Of a stretch of DNA of 64,000 nt, positions 50,641 through 63,712 are shown piece by piece (positions within the stretch are counted from its first letter, which is position 1; each line of letters begins with the position of its first letter). Position numbers and translations under genes: made by a program. The notes below the pieces were generated by a model that ran no database searches, had not been told where the DNA came from, and worked only from the letters and a program-made list of their open reading frames with translations. Source of the DNA: Tetrahymena thermophila SB210 (Eukaryota; Ciliophora; Oligohymenophorea; Hymenostomatida; Tetrahymenidae); contig NW_002476270.1 of NCBI RefSeq assembly GCF_000189635.1, forward strand, positions 62,001 through 126,000, given 5' to 3'.

Positions 50641-53600
50641 TCATTAATCTTTATTCTTTTTTTATAGTTTTGCTAGTTTTTTCTCAATATCATCATCTAA
50701 TTTTAGTAAATCTTTTAACTTAGATTTATCAACTACTTATGGTGATTATTTGTAAACAGGTTCTTCACCTGCATAGAGGTAATCTAATTTAAATCAAATA
50801 AAATTAAATTTTAAAAAAATTAAATCAAATTTATTTTACCTATATCTTGATAATCTTAATAAAGATAATGAGATAAATCATTCATAAGCTCATCACAATC
50901 AAATTCAGGTTTTTTATATTTATCATCTCTATTTTCATTATGCTTAAAGCTTACATCTATTTGTTCATTAGTTATATCTTATCTAGCTCCAGCTTATCCA
51001 TTGTCTTCTTCATTATGACGAGCTTTAAATTTTAAAAATATTAGGGTTTATTATTTTTAATTTACAAATTTATTTACCTGATCCTCTTGTACTCTCTGTC
51101 TTCAAGTCTAAATCATCAAAGTATTGTACATTATCTGTAAATATAATACCTTCTGATGTTCTACGGATCCAAGGAGCTTCAGGCTTATTTTCAACTGCAG
51201 TAGGCTAATTTATAAAAGTTAAAAATTAATATTCAAACACAAATAAAGAATTGATTATTGAATACCTGCAAATTTTCTAGAAGTGATTCATCAAAGCAAG
51301 GTTTCATTGAAGGAGGTTCAACCTTAGGAAGACAGAAATACAAATTGATACTCTTTTATTTTTAATAAAAATTATTTATCTGTTATTAAATTAAGATTTA
51401 AATTACGAAATCTTTGTAGATTGAGAAACCAGTTTATACTCTTGGGAAGATAGAACAAAGTCTGCCTGAAAAAGGGAAGAATCTCATATTGTAGATATCT
51501 GCTAAAGCTTACTCATCAACTTTTTGAATAAAGTAAATAATTTTTAGACAAAAAATTAAATTAAAAATTTTCTTTGCTTAACGCAGATTAATTTAAATTT
51601 TGAAATATAAGCAAAATTATTTTTTTAAATAGCAAAGAAAATTTACTTTAAGAAAAGATAGCATCACTTTTTTCTTATTCATCCTCCAAAATTTAGAATA
51701 GAATATCAATTTACTTAATTATGTTTTCATCTTACTCAATAATATTTCTCAACTCTAATAAATACTTAGATGCATTATCGTAATCCTTTTACATGATGTA
51801 AATAGCTGCTATATTGAAGTAATGCTCATAGACGTTATAAGTTCTATTAGTAAATTCGTATTCTTCTAATGAAGTTAGTATGTAAGCATTCTCTTCTCCA
51901 TACTATTCCATCAATTGAGCTAGATCTTCTTCATCTAATTTTTTCTTACGCTCAACTTCAGCATAATCTTTCTTAATTTTGAAAGATTTATTTAGACTTT
52001 TCATGGCCTTTTCATAGTTTTTGAGATAAAAGTAGTATACAGCTTTATAGAAATGATAATCAGATCTCTTAAAGCAGATGCCTTCAATACCCTTTTCAAT
52101 ATTTTTACATTGTTTTATATTAGCAAGTGCTTCTTTGAAGAAAAAGCTTTATCCCTATTAATCAGTCGCACTTGAACTCTAAGATGCAATTTTCAATGAG
52201 TTCAAACATAATTTATCATACTTTACCATCTCAGTTTTTTCAGTTTAAAGTTCGATGATTCTATCCATATCGAGAAGTGCTTAATTTAACTCCTTATGTG
52301 CAATAAAGCATTTAGCACGTAATAAGAGTATGTCTGCATTTCTGTTTATTCCATTAGCATTTGAATATGTTTTGACTGCATCATCGAATTCACCTATGTT
52401 AAAGAGGAGATTTCCAGACCACAAATGAATATCAGGATCGTTTTATTTAACACTTATGTATCTCTATAGATCTCTAAAAGCTTAATTTTTATCTCCAAAG
52501 AGATGCAAGCATTTAGCTCTATTTAAGTAGGCATTAGCATAATTTGGGTTATTCTCAATAGCGTATGTAAAATCGTTGATAGCATATCTATACTATTATA
52601 TACAGCCATATGCTAAGCCTCTGGCATAGTGAAACTTAGATTGATTCTCCTCTGCTTTTTCAATAGCTAAATCGAAATCCTTAATACCTAATAATCGTTG
52701 AATTGAATAAATTTATTAATTTTTAGTTGTTTGATGCATAAATAAGATGTATACTTTCATTTATTTGACTAAGAGAGAATCTTATTAAACCTCTATGGAA
52801 ATATATATTAGAATTAGAATCATTAAGTTCAATTCCCTTATCAAGATTTTTTAATGCGTTTTGCTTGTATTAAAGACGCTTATCTTCATCTGTTTTAGGA
52901 ATTAACTTGTTCGAGAAGCGAATCAAGGTCATTGCCTTATAGAAGTAGGGTTCCATTTTTTATGGGAGTATTTTGTTGGCTTTGTTGAAAAAATTCATTG
53001 CTTGCTCAAATTAATTATTTTATGCAGATATAATACCTTCACATATTAATTTATTGTAGATAGAAGGTTTTTCTAATTTAGAGAAGTTTTCAATAAACTG
53101 TAAATCATTTAAACTCTTTTAATGCTTTCCTAAACAAAAATACCCATATGCCCTATAAGTATAAACCAATGGCTTCAGGAAATCCCCCAAACTGTAATTT
53201 TTAACTAGGTTAGTCAAGTTTCTAATACCTTCTTTGTGTTTTCTTTTCATTAAAAATGTCACACCATCAGTAAAAATTCTAAACTTTTCTAGAGATTTGA
53301 GATCAACATCTAAGTAATCTGCTCTTTAGAGAGTATGATAAGCTTAATAAAAATCTCTTAATTCTATTTTTATTTTAGATATTTCATACAATGCTTTAGT
53401 GACAGCTTTTCTTGAATTATTATGCTTGATAGCCTATTCGAAGGAAAGAATAGCTTCGTTCAAATTTTCTAATATTTAATATTTTTTATTTAATTAGCTA
53501 ATTTTAATTATGGAAATTACTTTGTTTGTAATGTAGCATTCCTTTAAAGTAATAGGCTTCAGAATTTTAAGGATCATCATTCAAAATCTTTATTTTTATA

Positions 53601-55659
53601 TGGAATATTTAAAAGAATGATTTAAAAATAAAATTTTTTACTTTTTGTAAATCCTCTTTTGCCTAATCAAATTATTTGGCTTCTAAGTAAGTAATCGCTC
53701 TCTTTAGAACAGCTACTTTAGCAATAATTTCTTCTTTTTCTAATGCCTAAGTGTAGAGGCTTATAGCCTTATCATATTCACCCATAAATCTTAGGCAATC
53801 TGCTTTACCCATATATCCTTTATATTGATAAAAAATTTTTAAAATAGTAATAGAAAAATAATGCATTGAATTAAAAAGTATTTATTTATTTACCAAGTCC
53901 ACATTAAGTATTTAATTTAATAGCGATATCGAAATCTGAGATAGCTTTATCAAATCTCTTCATTTTTACTTACAGTTTACCTCTATATATAAATGCATCA
54001 TAGTATTTAGGATATTATTGTATGGCTTTTCTTAACTGTTATTTTTTAATATTAATTAATTTATTTATTTAGAGAAAATTTCAAAATTTCAAAAATTAAT
54101 CTGAAGAAATGTTAATTAATTAATTAATAAATCGAAAAAAGTAAAGAGTAAATAAATAGTGGTTATTAATTATTTACTATTTGAATAGCAGCATCAATTG
54201 TATTTATTTTTTTATAAGCAATTGCAATTAAAAGATAAACGTTTCTCTTGTAGTGTTCGTTCTTTTCAAGTAAATCGCAAAACTACTCAATTGCCTTTTA
54301 ATACTGGCTAGAAGAAAGATAGCACACTCCTAACAAATATTAGCTTTCTAGCATCATTGGCTCTTCTTTCATAGCTTCTTAGAAATATTTCAGTGCTTCT
54401 TCAATGTTATTTTCTTTAAACGATTATTTACCCTTCTGCAATAAGTCAAATGCTTTTTCATTTTTATATGCTGCTTGCTAAATTTGATATTGATGTTATT
54501 GCATTTATTATGAAGACTGAGATTGATGAGAAGAAGAAGATGAGTTTTGCATAATTTTCTTTTTAATTTGATTTTGTTGAGAAGAATATGTAGAGAGAAT
54601 GGTCTAAGGATGAGAATTTCCATTAGCTACACTTGAATGAGGGAATTTAGTTGAATTTCTCAAAAATTGTTATTCTTCATCTTTGTTGAAAGATTAAGAT
54701 AAAGTGTTTGGAATACTTTAGTTGAAATTGCCTTATTAAATTTGACGGCTAATTCCAACCCCACCATTAATTTAGCTATTTTAATTGTATGTAACATGTG
54801 GATTTGTATTAGAAAATACAGCAGGATGTTCATTCACCTCGCCAATAGAGGGGATATTGAAGCTATGGTGCCCAGTGCCATATGAAATACTACGCTGGTG
54901 ATGAGCATGAATTGGAATTTAATGCATATTAATTTATTGCTATGGTTGCTATGAATTAGGAGATGAATATGTGTAGGGAGGCTAATTCTATGAGAAAATT
55001 AATTGCTAATTTGGCTATACTTTTTGATTGAAACCTATCTAAAACTATTGCAATTAAGGTGTATTTATTTGAGCGCTACCTGTTGATGGTTGATATACTG
55101 AATTATTTGCTCTTTATTATCTTGTTTAAGGTTTAGAATTATTGCTACTTCCTACTAAATCAATCCCATTTTTGTAATAATAGTTTGAGTTATATGATAA
55201 GTTAAGATTATTACTTCCTTAATGAGTAGCGGAAGATGGCATAGTTCCACTATTTTTGGGTAATGGAACGTTTTTTGAGGACATTGAAGAAGTTTTTCTT
55301 TAATTCTACGATGTATTTAAAGTGTTAGCAGGGTATCCTGAAAGCTAAACTATCTCTTTATTCTCCCCCTTAGAGCTGGATCCGTTGCTTTAATTTAAAA
55401 TAGAAAGAATACCATTATTCATACTGCTGTTTAACTTATTTTGCTAAGACTAACGTAATAAATTCCCATTATTTGAACTATTATTTTTAACTGAATTGCT
55501 ATTTTAAGATCCATTGCCCTTTGTTGAGGGTTATTAAAGAACTTGTTTTACATAACTCGCAGCATCCTATGTATGCGAGATAGTTCTTGAATGCTATGCA
55601 CTATGATATTTGTCTGGTGAATTTACTTTACGTTTTTATAAATTATAAATGCGGTTCAT
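50641..55659 (-). CDS. large tetratricopeptide-repeat (TPR) protein
   Basis: ATG 55659 (MNRIYNLQKRKVNSPDKYHS), TGA 50643-50641, about eight short introns. The first 370 residues are Asn/Gln/Ser-rich and disordered. From about 54480 down to about 51660 the protein is a long array of TPR units of about 34 residues, for example AFDLLQKGKQSFKENNIEEA, LKYFQEAMKEEPMM, ESQYLLGVCYLSSSQYQKAI and ILNDDPQNSEAYYFKGMLHY, with the usual W/L-G-Y/A-F-A-P spacing. The C-terminal 250 residues are acidic and hydrophilic (PEAPWIRRTSEGIIFTDNVQ). TPR arrays are protein-protein scaffolds; in ciliates they are common in intraflagellar transport and basal-body proteins, but no specific orthologue is recognised. The upstream poly-Q gene might supply further 5' exons. 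Confidence 0.82.
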
Positions 55660-56197
55660 GAATAAAAAAAAATAATCCTTTTTGAATGATAAATTAATTT
55701 TAAAATTGGAAAAATGAATATTTATTTGTATTAGTAAGCAAGGCTACCAAAAAAAAGAAATATTAAAAATAATTTGATTTTTTTATTATATTTAAGTTAA
55801 TAATTAATTAAAGTATGAATGAATAAATGAATGAATTAATCAATCAATAAAAAAATTGAAAATTCTCCTTTCCTTTATATATCAAATTATTTTCTCTCTA
55901 AATATTTTTTGCTATTATGTTTTTGTTAGTTTGTTTGTTATCTGTTTGGAATTGATTCTTTTCAAATTGTTATTTTAAAGAATTGATTTTGATTTATTTG
56001 ATTTTTTGTTAATTTGGTAGTTTGCTTTTTACAACTAAAAAATGACCTCCTCTTTATTTCAAAAAAAATTTAATATTTTAACAATTTAAAATCGAGTTGC
56101 TAGCTAGCATGCACAATTCATATTGTAATACTCTTTAAATAATATCATAAAAAATCTACTCGTAAAATTATCTTGATAATAACTAAAGATCTAAAAT
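55660..56197. other. intergenic spacer or long 5' intron
   Basis: A+T-rich, many short runs. If the poly-Q gene and the TPR gene are one unit, this would be intron; otherwise it holds the TPR promoter. No coding seen. Confidence 0.5.
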
Positions 56198-57060
56198 TCA
56201 AAAAGGATTTCTCTTTGTCTTTTGACTAAAATTTTAATAAATTATTTTCAAAATTTTACAGTTAACTTTTGTAGATTTTCGTTGTTCTTTCGAGGATGGG
56301 CGCTATCCACTTTGAGGTTTTTTATTTCTGCTATCTTTATCAAGAGGAGTTACACATTTTCTATTCATAGAATCATTCGGAATTGAATTGCAGTTATTGA
56401 GATCTTTAGGCTTTAGAGTTCTCTTTGGTTGCTCTGTGTATTACTGCTATTATTGATTCAACACAGATAATGGCTGCTAATTAGAGGATTATAAATACGA
56501 CTATTAAGGAGTTTATTGAAATTGAATATTTAGCTATTGTTGCTATTGTAGTTACTACTGTTAACCTTGCAACGAAGCATATTAATTCAAATTCTAGTAA
56601 GGCTACTACTAAGACTGTTATTAAACTTATTGTAAATAATTTTAAGGTGTTGTAGTAGATTTGGAACGTGCGTGCTTTGCTGACTGCCCTCTTTACATGT
56701 TCTGCTAGATGTATTGCTATTGAATCATTTACTATGAAACGTCGCCTTCTATTGAATTTCTAATGTTATTTTGCTTAGTAAAAACAGATGCCTTTTATGA
56801 CTTGCTTTCCTATATGTTTTACTATTAAAACTACCGTTCTTTGTTTGTAATTTGATTTTATAATAGAGAGTACTTTGATTTTATTAATTTATAATTCAAC
56901 TGTACTTTATATTTCTTACTTTTGTTTGTTTGTTTATTTAATTATTATTATCTTTGATTTTATTTGATTTTGATTTTATATTTTTTGTTTTTTAATTATT
57001 CCTCGTAAATCCTAAATAATAATCAGAAACATTAATAGAATAACTTTCGATTATATCCAT
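56198..57060 (-). CDS. poly-glutamine/asparagine protein, unknown
   Basis: Two exons (57060-56920 and, with a 47-nt intron, 56872-56198) encode about 271 residues starting MDIIESYSINVSDYYLGFTR and ending at TGA 56200-56198. The middle is dominated by Gln encoded by a mix of CAA, CAG, TAA and TAG (for example GQQQQLQQQQQLNIQF). A basic, Ser-rich C-terminus follows (SGQRPSSKEQRKS). An alternative 20-nt intron (GTAAGA to TACAG) also keeps the frame. This region has long open frames in all three minus frames because of the Q codon bias; the chosen one has normal codon use and no stop. It may be an independent prion-like Q/N protein or the 5' part of the TPR gene. Confidence 0.6.
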
Positions 57061-57682
57061 GTATCTCTTTAACACTCTTTGATCATTTATAAATGAAATT
57101 TTCATGTAAATTTAAAATAAATTCAATTTATAGATAGATAGATATATTTGTTTGTTTATTTGTTTGATTATTTTATGAATTTAATTTTTGTTTTTTGATT
57201 GTTTTTATATTAAGCAAGCAAAGCATAATAAATAATTAACAATATTATTATAATAACTATTTTGATTAGGAAAGTTTGTTTGATATCTTTAATTTTCAAA
57301 ATTGTATTAATGTTATTAAAAGCTTATATTTATTTTCTTAACTCTATATTTATTGTTTTATTTCGTTTATTATTTAACGAGCAGGTTTTTTAATTCAAAT
57401 AATACAAATTTTGTCTAAATTTTAAACTTCAATTAATAAAGATGAAAATGAAATAAAATTAAATATTCATAATGCAAATTATTTTTAAAAGTGATTTTAA
57501 TGAATATTAATCATCTAAATAAATAATCATAAAACACACTCAAAACAAAATTTAAAACTTAAATACGTAAAATTGAAAATGAATCACTCTCAAATACTTA
57601 ATTCACTTTCTAATTAGCAATTTAAATTTTATTTAAAATATGTATTTTAATACTTTTATATTAATAAAAATATTTAGACTTA
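57061..57682. other. intergenic spacer
   Basis: A+T-rich with a GATA run at about 57131-57148. No gene seen. Confidence 0.6.
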
Positions 57683-60600
57683 TCACAACTTTTTTTATTT
57701 GCTTTCATAAAATTTTCTACAGATGCTTGAATCTGGAAGAGACTAACTTCCTTTTTAAGATTACCAATAATTTAAAGGTTAATCTACTTTTTCCCAATAT
57801 TTATTGAGCGGTGTCTGGCTTATAGGTCCAACTTTCCCATCCAAACAGAGAGTAAGCCAAATAGGATGCCTTTTTCTAGTTAATTAGCTCATTTGAAAAG
57901 GTGGTATTTTATACTCACTCACAGGTTAAGGCCTTTCCTTAACATAAATCTTAACTGTAGCATTAGATTAATAAAATAATTAGTTCAGCATTTTTAGGTG
58001 CTATTTATCTTCATTCATCAGGTCAAATTCTTCAAAATCCTAAATATTTCTAAGATTTATATATTCTTAGAGATGTTCAACATAAAACAGGTATTCAAAT
58101 TAGCCAATATCATCTAAAGTAATAACTTAAGATGGAAATTTTTATGAATTATATGATTTCATCCCCCCACACTCAGGTTAGTAAAAGCCAGCCTTGAAAA
58201 TTTAAAAAACAAAATTATATTTAATATTTGTTAATTTATGGAAAATATTTTACTTAGCATTATAGCTAGTTTCCAAAATTGAATGTTCCACTTATTCTTA
58301 AGGATAAAATTGGTGTTGACCAAGACAAAAGAATTTTAAAAGTTTCCCTATCCTTAAATTTATAAGCTAAAGGAGCTTAAATAGGAAAAGAACTACCCCT
58401 AGATACACTCTCTGAATTAACAACTATACAATTCATCAAATAATCATCATGGTGATAATGAATAGCATATGTTTAGCCCCAAGGTAAATTGTATCTTATT
58501 TTTAACATATAATATTTTTAAAAATTATTCAAAGATTTGAAAATTTTACATAATCGACTATCCGTTTGCATCTGTAATCTGTTTACGGATTGGAAAATTT
58601 AATTTGTAGTTGATTTATTCACAATCATAAGCTTCAGGATAAACAAGAATTTCACTTTCATTTAATATATTACCGTTTTCTGCCCCAAAAGTAGTAATAA
58701 CTAAATTAATCCAGTCTTTATCTCCTTACTAATAGATGGTAATTAAATCCTTTTTTTTAGTTTCTTTTTTCTCATCTTTTTTTTTCTCGTGGTGATTAAA
58801 AACGAGTTATTTTTTTAAAATTTCATTTTCTTTTTCTTCCAATTCAATTTCTTATCTATTTAAAATACTTACTCCATCAGATATAGAAGGAAATTTCAGG
58901 GATATTTCTAATATGGATTACAATTAAACCATTCCTTTGATATCACTATCTTAAATATTCTCATTAACACAAAAGTAAAGATGGTTTGTTAAAAACTTAT
59001 TACAATCTTTTTATATTGCACTAAAGCAAATGCTGTCTTCTAATATCTACCCTTCTTTACCCTTTATTATTCTATAAGGGTCCCAAATTTTAAAATTATT
59101 TATCCTGACAGTTTTACTCAAAAATGTAGGAGATACAGAAAAAGAACCTTTTGTACCATTTAAGCAAACTTAATATCCTTAATTAACATTACAAGACTAA
59201 GTGGTATTCTTGCATTGTTACGATTCATTTATTTTAAATTCTATTTTAGATTCAAGGTAGTTTATAACATTTCTACAACCTTTTATTTTACTTTGAGGAA
59301 TAATATCCTGATAAACTTATTTTTTTGAGCCATTCTAACTGAGGTTTAGTGCTAATTAATTTTGCTAATTCCTTGAAAGATCATAAAATTTTGTAAAAAT
59401 TTAATTGTGTGATGATAAATTTGTAGAGTTTTTGCTAAATGAGATTTCAGGTCTTTTTGGAGGTACGGTGTAATCTTACAAATCCACAAAAATATAAGCT
59501 AGAGATGAAACTGAGACAAATATAAGTATAAAAAGAACAAATACAGCAAATCTGCTAGAACTCAGAGTTTTTGTTGTCAACCTGATCACCTATCTAAAAA
59601 TAAAAATTAATATTTTATGTATAAACTCTTGATAATAAATTTACTTATCTTTGTATGTATATAATATTAAACAAAAAAAGAATAACACCATTGAGTTTGA
59701 ACATAGAATGGTAGATAAAATTAAAAAAGTCCAAAATTAAACAGCATCAAACTATCCTATAAGTTTGCAGCAACTTACATTTAAACAGCTTCTATTATTT
59801 TTCTTTTAGCTTATTTCCTTTAGCAAGTCATCTTCCCAGACTAATCCAATATTCTCCTCCTTACAATTCATATCATAAATCTCATTTTTGAAATATTTAG
59901 TCTAAAAATACTTTTAAGGACAACCAATTGATTCTAGAAATGTTTTTGAGTAATCTCTCACATCTTAAATACAGTTACCATTCAAATGTATATATGAATT
60001 TTTTACATCCATATATATGATAAGAGATTATGCAAATAAAATACCTCCAACAACAAAGTAGATCACTGTAAACCAAACATAATAGCTTTAATTAGGTTTT
60101 TTTGATCTCGTATTGAAAAAATTATAAAACATTAAAAAAAATGTGGACAAACCAGAAATAAAACTAATTATCCCTATTTGTGTTATAAGTCTATTTTTTT
60201 ATAAAGTAAATAATTAGGAAAATTTTAAAAATTTAATTAGATACCCTTGGTGTTACAGAGTCTCAACTTTTTTAACCTTTATGTAATCTTAAAGATACAT
60301 ATGGAATAAAAAGCACACATTAGAAACACAACAGAAAGTGCAAAAAAAGAAATTAACATTTGATGAAAAATCAAATGGATAGAGGCAGAGCCTTGTTATT
60401 TCGTAGACAATATATAAAAAATTTATAATCGATAAAAGAGTGCATAGTGTTTAGGATAACAGCAATACATATGTCATTTTTTAGCTATCATTTTCTCCAG
60501 AAAATAAATTATTAGCTTCTTCTATTGCTTTGAAATAGCCTTCAAATATTTCGTTACCTATTCAAAAAAAAAAAAATAAATAAATTGTCAGTTATTTTTG

Positions 60601-61207
60601 ATTGTTTCTATATGTCTATATTTATATTAGTATTAATTTTACCTACTAACAAGCCACTTAAAAAAATTATTAGTATTAAACATAAGATAAAAGAGAACTT
60701 GGCAAATGATATTCCTGATATTTCAATATCACTTTCATCTTCATCCAAATTATCAAGATCTTAAAAGTCCAAAAGAGTGCTAGGTCTAATCAATTCTTGA
60801 ATGCTTGTAGGATTTGAATTTTATCCTTTAAATCTTTGCTGTTGAAACATATTTTTAGATTATATATCATTATTAATTTAAATGTTTACATGTAGAAGTG
60901 ATTTCGCATAAAATTCTTTATGAGTAGAGTGATTGTGTTTAGACCATGCAAGCAGAACAAATGAATAAATTAAAGTAAAAATAGAAACAATTCCTAGCCA
61001 TTTTTCTGTACCAGCGTCAACCCAAGAAAAAGGAATAGCTATTTACCAAATTGATGTAAACACTAAAACTAGAGCAGACCAAGAAATGTAATCAAAGCAA
61101 TGTATACGATCTGAAATAGATAATTTTTATCTATATACTCTCTTATTATTCTTGCTTTTAGATTAGGTATTATTAAAATCTTAAGTTTTATCAATACTAA
61201 AATTCAT
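57683..61207 (-). CDS. polytopic membrane protein with large C-terminal ectodomain, unknown
   Basis: ATG 61207 (MNFSIDKTQDFNNTQSKS), TGA 57685-57683. About eight TM spans lie in the first half: SALVLVFTSIWQIAIPFSW, WLGIVSIFTLIYSFVLLAW, FSFILCLILIIFLSGLLVG, YVLLLSQTLCTLLSIINFLY, FFFCTFCCVSNVCFLFHMY, LSTFFLMFYNFF, YYVWFTVIYFVVGGILFAQS and WTFLILSTILCSNSMVLFF. A last span, FAVFVLFILIFVSVSSLAYI, precedes a hydrophilic, Cys-containing region of about 600 residues that is probably extracellular. Introns are at about 60548-60640, 60190-60243, 59590-59640, 58497-58555 and 58200-58253. The phase-2 junction at 59590-59640 joins the two halves in one frame, which is why I keep one gene rather than two. 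No channel or receptor signature recognised. Confidence 0.65.
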
Positions 61208-61867
61208 TTTTATTTAATTGGTATTTTTTAAATATTAAATAAAGATTTATTTCAATCCAAAAAACGTAATCTTATTTTATTAATTCAAATAAATATATAA
61301 TATCTTAATTTTTTTTAATTAATAATTATTACTAACTAGTTTTAAAAAAATCTTTAATATTTTGAGTTAAATTAATAATTCATAACATATTAAATAAAAT
61401 TATTTTCATTTTTACACTTAAGTAAAAATTTTATATCAGTTTTACTGAATTATAATTCTTGCATTCATCAATTTTAGGGGATATAAAGGATATTGGGAAT
61501 ACGAACCCAGTAGAATATAAGCCCATTTTGTCAAATTCACACTTGAATCTAATAAAGATAATCACAGAAACACGTGTAAATTTGTAAAAATGGGTTCGCA
61601 TTCTCAATATCCTTAATATACTTTTCTCATTGTATAATTGTGATTTATGTTTATAATTAATTGTCCAATAAAAGATTAATATTAAATAACAAAAGAAAGT
61701 ATGGTTTTTATTTTATTAAACTAACAATTAAGAATATGTAAGTAAGTAAAATCGCTTATTTTGATATTGTTAATTCTTATGTAGCTAAGTCAATTTTAAG
61801 GTAAAGCTATTAATAGTTTTGTTGTTGTAAATTTATTTTTAACTCTTTATTATTAGGTTAAAATATT
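61208..61867. other. divergent intergenic region with an imperfect palindrome
   Basis: Between the start of the minus-strand membrane protein and the plus-strand phosphatase, so both promoters lie here. The central part is the inverted repeat listed at 61486-61614, which is less A+T-rich than the rest. Confidence 0.6.
61486..61614. repeat. long imperfect inverted repeat (hairpin)
   Basis: Left arm 61486-61509 and right arm 61591-61614 match at 22 of 24 positions as reverse complements, starting AAGGATATTG. Inside, 61522-61542 pairs with 61574-61594 at 18 of 21. The left arm carries an extra 12-16 nt between its two halves, and a loop of about 31 nt remains. It could be a palindromic non-autonomous element, a hairpin RNA or a remnant of an inverted duplication. 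Confidence 0.85.
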
Positions 61868-63712
61868 ATGTAAATACAGAATGGTGAATAGTGCTATGAA
61901 GATACATACTTTTTCAATTAGAATATTGAAATAGAAAGAAGTAGCTCTACTCATGTACTTGTCTTTATTTAAATTATATTTATACTTATTTAATTTAAAA
62001 TTTTCTAAATATACACAGAATCGATTTTGTTATATATTAATAAAGGTGTATTTTTTTTTAAGTTAATATGGAATTTTACTTTTAATTTTTGTTAGTTGAA
62101 TTTAATTATAAAAAAATTACATCAATTTTTCCATAAATTTGATAACTAATTTATTCAATAAATAATTAAATTTATAAGATATAAAAAATCAAAAGATAAC
62201 AAGATCATCAAGAAGCTCTAAGTGAAGTAAAAATAGAAATGGACACAAAAAATAATTTGTAATAGGAAGAAGCCTTTTATGAAAAATTTGCAGTACCTCC
62301 AGCTCCAATTAAAAAAGAAGAAATTGATTATTCATATACAGAAGAGTTAAAAGCAGAGACAAGAAAAATTAAGGATTTGCTGAATTTCAAAATGACTAAT
62401 TAGTTTTAAGTAAATATTTTAAGAATAGTTTAAATAAAATAAATTGTTAAAATAAAAATTTATTTCATCAAGGTATTGTAAATGATCACTCATACAAATA
62501 ATCATCATAATAATAGAATCAAAGCAAATGAATTTTTAGATTATAATAGATATACTGATATTCTACCATGTAATTCTAAAAAAAATATAAAATGAAAATT
62601 AATCTAAAATTTGTTAAAATAGATAAGCATTCAGTTGTTAAAATTAGCGGAAGTACCTAAGTTGATTAATACATAAATGCTAATTACATAAATGTATAAT
62701 AATCAATTTTTTATTTTGCGAATTATTGAAGTGTTTTGATTGTTTTTTATTTTTTGTTTAGAATCCCTTTAAAGATAAAGCTTATATTGCTACTCAAGGA
62801 CCTATTCCAAATACAATCTCTTCTTTTTGGAGAATGATATGGGAATAAAAAACAAATTTGATTATTATGCTTTGCAAGGAATTCGTAAATAGTTTAAATT
62901 GATAATTAACTTTTTTTAAACTAATCATGTTTTATGAAAACTTAAAATAGGAATAAAATAAAGTAAGTTATATATTAGTAGATCTTTAACAGCTATATGT
63001 TTTCCATGTTTGACATAATACAATTCAGGTTAAATGTGATAAATATTGGCCAAGCCAAGGATAGATCTTATAGGAGGGAGATTTGCAAGTCCAATTTTTA
63101 TCGTAGTAAAAAAATGCATAATAGAATATTATTGAAAGACAATTCATACTCAAGTATAAAAATGAATAACGTTAAGTCTCTTAAGTGCATGTATAATTAT
63201 CATATTCAGGTTACTAATAAGTTTCATAAAATACATTTTATTTAAAAAAGTGGGAAGGATGGCCAGATCATGGTGTTCCTGAAAGTAGAGATTATGGAGT
63301 TTTAGAAAATTTAGTATAAAGGGTAGTAAATCAAATTGAATAGTCCAAGATTCCTGTCGTGCATTGCAGGTAATATTAGAAAAAAATATAAATAAAATTA
63401 GATATGTATACATGTATAAAAAGTGCTGGAGTTGGTAGAACTGGTACATTGTTAGCCCTCTCTAATATTTACATGACTTTGAAATATCATTAAGTTAAAA
63501 GTAAGATAGATTATTTTTTGTAATTTCTATTCATAATAAGTTTACTTTTTATTTAACGCACAGAAACTCCTATAGACTAAATAGAATTAAACGTCTTAGA
63601 TATAGTTAGAAGACTTAGAGAGTAAAGAATGATCATGGTATAAATGGATAACTAATTAAACTTAGTATATGAAATTACAAAAACTTTTATCAGAAAAATG
63701 TTCAAATTTTGA
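61868..63712 (+). CDS. classical (tyrosine-specific) protein tyrosine phosphatase
   Basis: First exon starts at ATG 61868 (MQIQNGEQCYEDTYFFNQN), a long intron of about 220 nt follows, then the catalytic domain, ending at TGA 63710-63712. The PTP motifs are intact: KNRY-type substrate loop replaced by DYNRYTDILP, then GSTQVDQYINANYIN, AYIATQGPIPNTISSFWRMI, the WPD loop GWPDHGVPESRDYG, and the P-loop HCSAGVGRTGT with the catalytic Cys. The Q-loop is near QRMIMVQMDNQ. The P-loop is split by a 52-nt intron between HC and SAGVGRTG. Only one PTP domain and a short Gln/Lys-rich N-terminus are present, with no TM segment, so this is a cytosolic single-domain PTP. The start exon is less certain than the domain; the first in-domain ATG is at about 62239. 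Confidence 0.88.

Noticed and set aside
56280-56870. Long hydrophobic ORF in another minus-strand frame (starts like VVLIVKHIGKQ)
   Set aside because: It is the frame-shifted shadow of the poly-Gln codons (TAA/CAA read as AAT/ATA etc.); the Gln frame has normal codon use and joins to an upstream exon.
59641-59704. Separate gene starting at ATG 59704 (starts MFKLNGVILFLFN)
   Set aside because: Possible, but the upstream exon joins the downstream part in frame with consensus GT/AG in phase 2, so one gene is the simpler model; kept as an open question.
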